Source: AWTP1-13 sp044868325 (GTDB lineage: Bacteria > Pseudomonadota > Alphaproteobacteria > Rhizobiales > Hyphomicrobiaceae). From it: a stretch of DNA of 5,456 nucleotides. The notes under the pieces were generated by a model. It saw only the letters and a program-made list of their open reading frames with translations, made no database searches and was not told where the DNA came from. How positions within the stretch are numbered: the stretch's first letter is position 1; every line of letters begins with the position of its first letter. Of this stretch, positions 1 to 5,456 are shown piece by piece. The DNA is taken from assembly GCA_044868325.1 (NCBI GenBank), contig JBIOWI010000019.1, forward strand, positions 1 through 5,456. The letters are read 5' to 3'. Position numbers and translations under genes: made by a program.

Positions 1-3000
1 GTGTAGGTGGAGTGGATGCCCCACTTCTGGTGCGGCGTGATGAAGTTGAGGATGATCTGCTTCTCGCCGTTAGGCTTTGTGTCGATCACCGGCTTGACCG
101 AGCGGGTGTCGATCGGCGGGCGGTACACGCACAGCGCCTCGCCGAAGGCGCGCATCCACAGGTGGTCCTGGTAGAGCTGCTGCCGCCCAGTGAGGGTGCG
201 CCAAGGGATCAGCTCGTGCACGTTGGTGTAGCCGGCGTTGTAGCAGACCTTGTCCGACTCCAATCCGGACCAGATCGGCGAGGAGATGATCTTGCGCGGC
301 TGGGCGACCACGTCGCGGAAGCGGATCTTTTCGTCCTCCTTCGGGATCGCGAGATGAGTGTGCTCGCGCCCGGTGAAGCCGCCCAGCGAGGCCCAGGCTT
401 TCACTGCCACCTCGCCATTGGTCTCGGGCGCCAGCGTCAGGATCACCTCGGCCGCGTCGATGTCTGTGTCGATCTTCGGCAGGCCCGTGGTCGGCCCCTC
501 TTCGGTGACGACGCCATTCAGACGTTTGAGGAAGTCGACCTCGTGCTCGGTATTCCACGCCATGCCCTTGCCGCCGTTACCGAGCTTCGACATGAGCGGG
601 CCGAGCGACGTGAAGCGTTTGTAGAGGTTGGGGTAGTCGCGCTCGACAACCGTGACCGCCGGCATGGTCTTGCCGGCGACCGGCTCGCACTCGCCGCGCT
701 TCCACTCCTTAACGTCCATCGCTTGGGCGATCTCGGCCGGTGTGTCGTGCAGGATCGGCGTCAGCACCACGTCCTGCTCGACGCCCAGCACCTCGGGCGC
801 AACTTGAGAGAACTTCCTGGCGATGGCCTTGTAGATCTCCCAGTCGCTCCTGGCCTCCCACACCGGGTCCACCGCCCCGGTCAGCGGGTGGATGAAGGGG
901 TGCATGTCGGAGGTGTTGAGGTCGTTCTTCTCGTACCAGGTGGCGGTGGGCAGCACGATGTCGGAGTACACGCAGGTGGTCGACATGCGGAAGTCGAGCG
1001 TGACCAGCAGGTCGAGCTTGCCCTCCGGCGCCTCCTCGCGCCACACGACCTCGCTGGGTTTCTTGGCGCCCATTGCGCCCAGCTCCTTGCCCATCACGCC
1101 GTGCGTGGTGCCGAGCAGATGCTTGAGGAAATACTCGTGGCCCTTGCCGGAAGAGCCGAGCAGGTTGGAACGCCAGACGAACAGGTTGCGCGGCCAGTTG
1201 TTCGGGTGGTCCGGGTCGTCGCAGGAGAGCTTGAGGTCGCCCGACTTGAGGGCGGCCGCGACGTAGTCCTTGGCCTCCTTGCCGGCGACCGCGGCCTGCT
1301 TCGCCACCTCGAGCGGATTGGTCTCGAGCTGCGGCGCGGAGGGAAGCCAGCCCATGCGCTCGGCGCGCACGTTGTAGTCGATCAGCGCGCCGTCCCACGG
1401 GCCTGCCGGCGCGGTGGGCGAGACGATCTCCGAGACGTCGAGCGTCTCGTAGCGCCACTGGTCGGTGTGGGCATAGAAGGCCGAGGTGGAATTCTGCTGG
1501 CGCGGCGGTCGGCCCCAGTCGAGCGCGAAGGCGAGCGGCAGCCAACCGGATTGGGGCCTGAGCTTCTCCTGCCCGACGTAGTGGGACCAGCCGCCGCCCG
1601 ACTGGCCGACACAGCCGCACATCACCAGCATGTTGATGACGCCGCGGTAGTTCATGTCGCAATGGAACCAGTGGTTCATCGCCGCGCCGATGATCACCAT
1701 GGAGCGGCCGCCCGTCTTCTCGGCATTGCGGGCGAACTCGCGCGCCACCTGGATGATCTGGTCGCGCTTGACGCCGGAGATGCGCTCGGCCCAGGCCGGC
1801 GTGTAGGGCTCGTTGTCGTCGTAGGTCTGGGCGACATGAGCGCCACCGAAGCCGCGGTCGACGCCGTAGTTGGCGAGGAACAGGTCGTAGACCGAGGCCA
1901 CCAGCGCTTCGCCGTCCTTGAGCTGCATCCTCTTCACCGGCACGTTGCGCGCCAGAACGCTGGGGTGCTCGGTGCCGGCGAAGTGGTCGTGCTCGCGATT
2001 GCCGAAGTAGGGGAAGGCAACGGCGGCAACGTCGTCCTTGATCGGCGCCAGCGAGAGCCGGAGCTTCGTGGGGGCGCCGGAGCCCCCCTTCTCCTCCAGG
2101 TTCCACTTGCCCTTCTCGCCCCACCGGAAGCCGACAGATCCGTTGGGCACGACGAGCTCGCGGGAGGTCTCGTCGAAGGCGACCGTCTTCCAGTCGGGAT
2201 TGTTGGTCTCGCCAAGCGCGCCATCCAAGTCGGAGGCGCGAACCAGCCGCTCGGGCACGAGGTGCTCCCCCTGCTTCACGAGGCGCACCAGCATCGGCAT
2301 GTCCGTGTACTTCCGCGCGTAGTCCTCGAAGTAGGGCACCTGCCGGTCGACGTGGAACTCTTTGAGGATCACGTGCCCCATCGCCATGGCCAGGGCCGCG
2401 TCGGTGCCCTGCTTCACGCTGAGCCACATGTCCGCGAACTTGGACGCCTCCGAGTAGTCGGGGCAGATGACGACGCTCTTGGTGCCCTTGTAGCGGACCT
2501 CGGTGTAGAAGTGGGCGTCGGGCGTGCGCGTCTGCGGCACGTTGGAACCCCACAGGATCAGGAAGCCGGCGTTGTACCAGTCGGCGCTCTCCGGGACATC
2601 GGTCTGCTCCCCCCAGGTCTGTGGCGAGGACGGCGGCAGGTCGCAGTACCAGTCGTAGAACGACATGCACACCCCGCCGAGCAGCGAAAGGTAGCGCGAG
2701 CCCGCGGCGTAGGAGACCATCGACATGGCCGGGATCGGCGAGAAGCCGAACACGCGGTCTGGACCGTAGGTCTTGACCGTGTAGGCGTTGGCCGCGGCGA
2801 TGATCTCGGTGACCTCGTCCCAGCTTGCGCGCACGAAGCCGCCGAGCCCCCGCTTCCTCGTGTAGGATGCGCGCCTCTCAGGGTCCTCCACGATCGAGGC
2901 CCAGGCGGCCACCGGCTTCTTCGTGGCGCGCGCTTCGCGCCACACCTTGATGAGCCGCGAACGCACTAGCGGATACTTCACGCGGTTGCCGGAGTAGAGA

Positions 3001-3305
3001 TACCAGGAGTAGCTGGCGCCGCGCGAGCAGCCGCGTGGCTCGTGATTCGGCAGGTCCGGGCGTGTTCTGGGATAGTCTGTCTGCTGCGTCTCCCAGGTGA
3101 CGATGCCGCCCTTGACGTAGATCTTCCATGAGCAGGAGCCGGTGCAGTTGGCGCCGTGGGTGGAGCGCACGATCTTGTCGTGCTGCCAGCGCTTGCGATA
3201 GCCGTCCTCCCAGCGCCGGTCCTCGCGCGTGGTGATGCCGTGGCCGCTGGCGAAGGTGCCGTCGATGCGGTTGAAGAACGTCAGACGGTCGAGGAAATGG
3301 CTCAT
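1..3305 (-). CDS. narG: Respiratory nitrate reductase, catalytic alpha subunit NarG (3' end beyond window)
   Basis: NarG is the Mo-bisMGD subunit of the membrane-bound NarGHI complex and reduces nitrate to nitrite on the cytoplasmic face with electrons from quinol. The frame is open from ATG at 3305 to the window edge (1101 codons plus two bases), and I recognise NarG wording along its whole length. The [4Fe-4S] FS0 ligands are His50, Cys54, Cys58 and Cys93. YDWYCD (217-222) ends in the Mo-ligand aspartate, Asp222. An MGD-binding stretch WGSNVPQTRTPDAHF starts at residue 252, NHWFHCDMNYRG follows from about 544, CGCVGQSGGGW from 563 and WYEKNDLNTSDMHPF from 790. The N-terminus MSHFLDRLTFF matches the usual NarG start and has no Tat signal with a hydrophobic core, fitting a cytoplasmic protein. 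The ATG is the only sensible start: an in-frame TGA, the narK stop, lies five codons upstream. The family is about 1245 residues, so about 145 are missing. narK lies directly upstream in the same orientation, and narHJI are expected downstream. Confidence 0.98.
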   Translation of the reverse strand, partial: MSHFLDRLTFFNRIDGTFASGHGITTREDRRWEDGYRKRWQHDKIVRSTHGANCTGSCSWKIYVKGGIVTWETQQTDYPRTRPDLPNHEPRGCSRGASYSWYLYSGNRVKYPLVRSRLIKVWREARATKKPVAAWASIVEDPERRASYTRKRGLGGFVRASWDEVTEIIAAANAYTVKTYGPDRVFGFSPIPAMSMVSYAAGSRYLSLLGGVCMSFYDWYCDLPPSSPQTWGEQTDVPESADWYNAGFLILWGSNVPQTRTPDAHFYTEVRYKGTKSVVICPDYSEASKFADMWLSVKQGTDAALAMAMGHVILKEFHVDRQVPYFEDYARKYTDMPMLVRLVKQGEHLVPERLVRASDLDGALGETNNPDWKTVAFDETSRELVVPNGSVGFRWGEKGKWNLEEKGGSGAPTKLRLSLAPIKDDVAAVAFPYFGNREHDHFAGTEHPSVLARNVPVKRMQLKDGEALVASVYDLFLANYGVDRGFGGAHVAQTYDDNEPYTPAWAERISGVKRDQIIQVAREFARNAEKTGGRSMVIIGAAMNHWFHCDMNYRGVINMLVMCGCVGQSGGGWSHYVGQEKLRPQSGWLPLAFALDWGRPPRQQNSTSAFYAHTDQWRYETLDVSEIVSPTAPAGPWDGALIDYNVRAERMGWLPSAPQLETNPLEVAKQAAVAGKEAKDYVAAALKSGDLKLSCDDPDHPNNWPRNLFVWRSNLLGSSGKGHEYFLKHLLGTTHGVMGKELGAMGAKKPSEVVWREEAPEGKLDLLVTLDFRMSTTCVYSDIVLPTATWYEKNDLNTSDMHPFIHPLTGAVDPVWEARSDWEIYKAIARKFSQVAPEVLGVEQDVVLTPILHDTPAEIAQAMDVKEWKRGECEPVAGKTMPAVTVVERDYPNLYKRFTSLGPLMSKLGNGGKGMAWNTEHEVDFLKRLNGVVTEEGPTTGLPKIDTDIDAAEVILTLAPETNGEVAVKAWASLGGFTGREHTHLAIPKEDEKIRFRDVVAQPRKIISSPIWSGLESDKVCYNAGYTNVHELIPWRTLTGRQQLYQDHLWMRAFGEALCVYRPPIDTRSVKPVIDTKPNGEKQIILNFITPHQKWGIHSTY
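2640..2642 (-). other. Molybdenum-ligand aspartate codon (Asp222) of NarG
   Basis: The GAC codon is the last residue of YDWYCD, followed by LPPSSPQTWGEQTD. In E. coli NarG the matching aspartate coordinates the molybdenum. Aspartate in place of the cysteine of periplasmic Nap enzymes or the serine of DMSO reductases separates true Nar-type nitrate reductases, so this residue supports the NarG call. It could be confused with the neighbouring Asp218 of the same motif; I chose Asp222 from the E. coli numbering after a one-residue gap. Confidence 0.8.
3027..3158 (-). other. FS0 [4Fe-4S] cluster-binding site of NarG
   Basis: The codons for His50 (3158-3156), Cys54, Cys58 and Cys93 (3029-3027) form the pattern HGANCTGSC followed 35 residues later by RGCSRGASYSW. 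Histidine as one ligand with three cysteines is the hallmark of NarG-type enzymes and holds the cluster FS0 that passes electrons to the Mo-bisMGD. Arg95, two residues after the last cysteine, is also kept. All ligands are intact, which argues for a working enzyme. Confidence 0.93.
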
Positions 3306-3320
3306 GTCAGGGATCCCGGT
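3306..3320 (-). promoter_or_regulatory. narK-narG junction with weak ribosome binding site
   Basis: Only 15 bases separate the narK TGA from the narG ATG, too few for a separate promoter or a terminator. On the coding strand they read ACCGGGATCCCTGAC. There is no AGGAGG-like site; GGGA, eight bases before the ATG, is the best purine run and it sits in an 8-base palindrome GGGATCCC (3310-3317). The gap is exactly five codons, so narK and narG share a reading frame. Cotranscription and translational coupling are inferred from the spacing. Confidence 0.5.
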
Positions 3321-5456
3321 TCATTCCGCTGCGTGAGGTGCCGTCACCGGCTTTTGCGTCGGGGCGGTGCCGCGCTCGATGTCGCGCAACAGCCCGCCGC
3401 GGCGCGTGTAGAACCACCAGGTGATGGCGATGCAGGAGAGGTAGAACGCGAGGAAGGCCCAGAGCGCCGCCTGCGCCCCGCCCGTGAGGCTGATCGAGGT
3501 GCCGTAGCTCTTGGGGATGAAGAAGGCGCCGTAGGCGGCGATCGCGGAGCTGAAGCCGATGATGGCCGCGCTCTCCTTGTCCGCCTGTCTGATGCGCGTG
3601 GCGGCATCGGCGGTGGGCATCAGCCGGCCCATGTCCGTGCGCATGATGGCGGGGATCATCTGGAAGGTCGACGCGTTGCCGACGCCGGAGACGAAGAACA
3701 GGACGAGGAACATGGCGAAGAAGCCGGACCAGATTCCCGCGTTGAGGAAGTAGAGGACGCCGGCGACGCCGACGGCCATGCCGACGAACACCCAGAAGGT
3801 GACGCGGCCGCCGCCCCACTTGTCGGACACCCAGCCCGTGAGCGACCGCGACAGAGCGCCAACCAGGGGCCCGAGGAAGGCGTAGGCGAGTGCGTTGACC
3901 TCGGGGAACTGGGTGTTGGCGAGCAGCGGGAAGCCAGCCGAGTAGCCGATGAACGAGCCGAAGGTGCCGGTGTAGAGCCAGCACATGATCCAGTTGTGCT
4001 TCCTCTGGAAGATCACGGACTGCTCGGCGAACGAAGCTCTGGCGGACGCGATGTCGTTCATGCCGAACCAGGCAGCGAAGGCGCTTGCCGCGATGAACGG
4101 CACGAAGACGAAACCGGCGTTCTGCAACCACAGCTTCGCTTCGCCACCTGCCGCAATCGTCGTGTGCGGCTCACCGCCGAGCCACCCGAACACGCCGGCC
4201 GTGATCACGAGCGGAACCACGAACTGCACGACGCTGACGCCGAGATTGCCCAACCCGGCGTTGAGCGCGAGCGCGTTGCCCTTCTCGGCCTTGGGGAAGA
4301 AGAACGAGATGTTGGCCATGGACGAGGCGAAGTTGCCGCCGCCGAAGCCGCACAGCAGGGCGAGCGCCAGGAACAGCCAGTAGGGCGTGGCCGGGTTCTG
4401 CACGGCCATGCCGATGCCGAGCGCCGGGACGATCAGCGACCAGGTGGTGAGCGTAGTCCACAGACGGCCCCCGAAGATTGGGACCATGAAGGAATAGAAG
4501 ATCCTGAGCGTCGCGCCGGAAAGTCCGGGCAGCGCCGCCAGCCAGAACAGCTGGTCGGTGGAGTACGTGAAGCCAACCAACGGCAGCTTGGCGACCACCA
4601 CCGACCACACCATCCATACGGCGAAGGACAGCAGCAGCGCCGGGATGGAGACCAGCAGGTTGCGGCGGGCGATGGCGCAGCCCTTGCTCTTCCAGAATTC
4701 GGCGTCCTCCGGTCGCCAGTCGTGCAAGACCGCACCGGAGAGCGCACCGATGGTTTGAGGCTCCCTGATCTCGGGCTTGTGCACCTCGGGCTTGTGGATG
4801 TCGTACATCTCCGGCAGCTCGGGCAGCTTCTCCGGAGCCACGCCGGGTGCTTCCCGCTCCATCTGCCGGATGGCGAGGTGCATCCACACCAGCGCCATGA
4901 CCGAGATCGCGAACAGCAGCATGAAGCAGCTCTGCCACACGCCGGTGAGGTCATTGGCGAGGCCAAACAGGATCGGCAGGACGAAGCCGCCGAGCCCGCC
5001 GATCAGCCCGACGATGCCGCCGACCGACCCCACGTGCTTGGGGTAGTAGACCGGGATGTGCTTGTAGACCGCGGCTTTGCCGAGGCTCATGAAGAAGCCG
5101 AGGATGAAGATCAGCACGGTGAAGGTGAAGAGGCCCGTCTCGAGCCGGAACACCATCGGCCCGCGGATGCCCTGGACGATGTATTCGGTGGGCGGATAGG
5201 AGAGGACGAACGAGACCGCGACCGAAACCCCAAAGGTCCAGTACATGACGCGGCGTGCACCATAGGTGTCGGAGAGGTGCCCGCCGTAGACGCGGAACAG
5301 GCTGGCCGGCACCGAGTAGGCCGCGCCGATCATGCCGGCGGCGGCGATGTCGAGGCCGTAGACGCCAATCAGATAGCGCGGCAGCCATAGTGCCAGCGCC
5401 ACGAAGGCGCCGAACACGAAGAAGTAGTAGAGCGAGAAGCGCCACACCTGGATGTT
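3321..5456 (-). CDS. narK: Fused NarK1-NarK2 nitrate/nitrite transporter (5' end beyond window)
   Basis: This is a major facilitator superfamily nitrate/nitrite transporter in the inner membrane, cut by the right edge; the frame is open to 5456 and ends in TGA at 3323-3321. Numbering from the GTG codon at 5447: residues 1-195 are the second half of a first transporter unit (about TM7-12), with the TM8 arginine Arg52 in FRVYGG and a nitrate signature at 140-158. Residues about 196-260 are a hydrophilic linker. Residues about 262-690 are a complete second unit with TM2 arginine Arg315, TM5 nitrate signature GFGGGNFASSM (367-377), the TFGSFIGYSAGFP stretch (495-507), TM8 arginine Arg534 and a second signature at 626-645. 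In Paracoccus-type NarK fusions the first unit is a nitrate/proton symporter and the second a nitrate/nitrite antiporter; that division is carried over by homology. The GTG at 5447 lies inside TM7 and is not the start. About 190-200 residues should lie to the right. Confidence 0.96.
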   Translation of the reverse strand, partial: NIQVWRFSLYYFFVFGAFVALALWLPRYLIGVYGLDIAAAGMIGAAYSVPASLFRVYGGHLSDTYGARRVMYWTFGVSVAVSFVLSYPPTEYIVQGIRGPMVFRLETGLFTFTVLIFILGFFMSLGKAAVYKHIPVYYPKHVGSVGGIVGLIGGLGGFVLPILFGLANDLTGVWQSCFMLLFAISVMALVWMHLAIRQMEREAPGVAPEKLPELPEMYDIHKPEVHKPEIREPQTIGALSGAVLHDWRPEDAEFWKSKGCAIARRNLLVSIPALLLSFAVWMVWSVVVAKLPLVGFTYSTDQLFWLAALPGLSGATLRIFYSFMVPIFGGRLWTTLTTWSLIVPALGIGMAVQNPATPYWLFLALALLCGFGGGNFASSMANISFFFPKAEKGNALALNAGLGNLGVSVVQFVVPLVITAGVFGWLGGEPHTTIAAGGEAKLWLQNAGFVFVPFIAASAFAAWFGMNDIASARASFAEQSVIFQRKHNWIMCWLYTGTFGSFIGYSAGFPLLANTQFPEVNALAYAFLGPLVGALSRSLTGWVSDKWGGGRVTFWVFVGMAVGVAGVLYFLNAGIWSGFFAMFLVLFFVSGVGNASTFQMIPAIMRTDMGRLMPTADAATRIRQADKESAAIIGFSSAIAAYGAFFIPKSYGTSISLTGGAQAALWAFLAFYLSCIAITWWFYTRRGGLLRDIERGTAPTQKPVTAPHAAE
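3513..3572 (-). other. Nitrate signature 2 of the second NarK unit (TM11)
   Basis: Residues 626-645 read SAAIIGFSSAIAAYGAFFIP. The position in the second unit matches the TM11 signature, but the sequence is less glycine-rich than the one in the first unit (GSVGGIVGLIGG at the equivalent place). The difference is the type seen between NarK1 and NarK2 classes and supports two functionally distinct units. Confidence 0.75.
4290..4352 (-). other. Nitrate signature 1 of the second NarK unit (TM5)
   Basis: Residues 366-386 contain CGFGGGNFASSMANISFFF and end in PK. This is the TM5 nitrate signature of the family. It lies about 50 residues after the TM2 arginine (Arg315, codon 4505-4503), as expected for a unit that starts anew after the linker. 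Confidence 0.88.
4662..4865 (-). other. Linker joining the two NarK transporter units
   Basis: Residues about 195-262 are hydrophilic and rich in Pro, Glu and Lys, lying between the last helix of the first unit (ending near HLAIRQMERE) and the first helix of the second (NLLVSIPALLLSFAVWMVW). With each unit having 12 helices and cytoplasmic ends, the linker should sit in the cytoplasm. The reading frame is continuous across it, with no stop or restart, so this is one gene, not two adjacent narK genes. Confidence 0.82.
4770..4796 (-). repeat. Short tandem repeat coding for HKPE units in the NarK linker
   Basis: The 12-base word CTCGGGCTTGTG (plus strand) occurs at 4770-4781 and again at 4785-4796, a 15-base period equal to five codons. 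It encodes HKPEV-HKPEI, followed by a degenerate REPQT. This is a small in-frame duplication in a flexible linker and has no sign of being a binding site. Confidence 0.7.
4974..5030 (-). other. Nitrate signature 2 of the first NarK unit (TM11)
   Basis: The encoded stretch GSVGGIVGLIGGLGGFVLP (residues 140-158 from the GTG at 5447) is the glycine-rich TM11 nitrate signature of NarK/NRT2-family transporters. It follows KHIPVYYPKHV and shows that this first half-unit belongs to a nitrate/nitrite carrier and not to another MFS group. Confidence 0.88.

Noticed and set aside
709..2670. A 653-codon minus-strand frame within narG
   Set aside because: It is out of frame with narG, composed of Arg, Gly, Ala and Pro-rich sequence, and has no motif; it is a shadow of the true frame.
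2928..2940. Inverted repeat GCGCG-CTT-CGCGC inside narG as a hairpin or terminator
   Set aside because: A five-base GC stem is expected by chance in such GC-rich DNA, there is no T-run, and it lies within the coding sequence for REARAT of NarG.
12..2969. A 985-codon open frame on the plus strand, opposite narG
   Set aside because: The minus-strand frame encodes an unmistakable NarG with all ligands. The plus-strand translation is a low-complexity mix rich in Arg, Gly, His, Val and Asp with no recognisable domain, as expected opposite GC-rich coding sequence.
3210..3218. Twin arginine (DRRWEDG, Arg30-Arg31) near the NarG N-terminus as a Tat signal
   Set aside because: No hydrophobic segment or cleavage site follows, the same region is conserved in cytoplasmic NarG proteins, and it leads straight into the FS0 domain.
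3306..3320. An FNR-type promoter between narK and narG
   Set aside because: The gap is 15 bases, too short, and no TTGAT-N4-ATCAA-like sequence occurs there; the operon promoter should be upstream of narK, outside the window.
3307..4131. A 274-codon minus-strand frame ending in the narK-narG junction
   Set aside because: It lies out of frame inside the second NarK unit, whose own frame has clear signatures and membrane helices; the translation is Arg-rich and has no recognisable domain.
3156..5390. A 744-codon open frame on the plus strand, opposite narK and the narG start
   Set aside because: It is hydrophilic, full of Glu, Asp, Gly and Arg, matches no family I know, spans the gene junction on the other strand and is explained by the codon use of narK.
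5445..5447. GTG at 5447 as the start of narK
   Set aside because: The frame stays open to the window edge and this codon falls at the start of TM7 of the first unit, so using it would leave a six-helix half transporter.

Overview
The window is GC-rich and carries the start of a respiratory nitrate reduction operon, transcribed right to left (minus strand). Both genes run off the window: the 5' part of narK lies beyond the right edge and the 3' end of narG beyond the left edge. The GC-rich codon use, the fused two-domain NarK directly upstream of narG, and the wording of both proteins suggest an alphaproteobacterium of the Paracoccus or rhizobial kind. That placement is inference, not a database result.

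Layout: positions 5456 to 3321 encode the last 711 residues of a NarK1-NarK2 fusion, a nitrate/nitrite transporter of the major facilitator superfamily. What is visible is the C-terminal half of the first transporter unit (about TM7-12), a hydrophilic linker with a short HKPE repeat, and a complete second 12-helix unit. A 15-base gap follows (3306-3320). Positions 3305 to 1 encode the first 1101 residues of NarG, the molybdenum catalytic subunit of the membrane-bound nitrate reductase NarGHI. I translated this frame codon by codon and found no stop or frameshift. By comparison with the roughly 1245-residue family length, about 145 C-terminal residues are missing to the left.

How they work together: NarK brings nitrate into the cytoplasm (the NarK1 type with protons, the NarK2 type in exchange for nitrite). 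NarG reduces nitrate to nitrite on the cytoplasmic side, using electrons passed from quinol through NarI and NarH, and nitrite is exported again by NarK. narH, narJ and narI are expected to the left, and the promoter with any FNR or NarR-type regulator to the right; none of these is visible.

There are no RNA genes, mobile elements, CRISPR arrays, terminators or gene-free stretches. The long plus-strand open frames opposite narG and narK are by-products of GC-rich coding sequence. I found no evidence for a previously undescribed system here; the fused transporter and the tight in-frame narK-narG junction are the points most worth a look.
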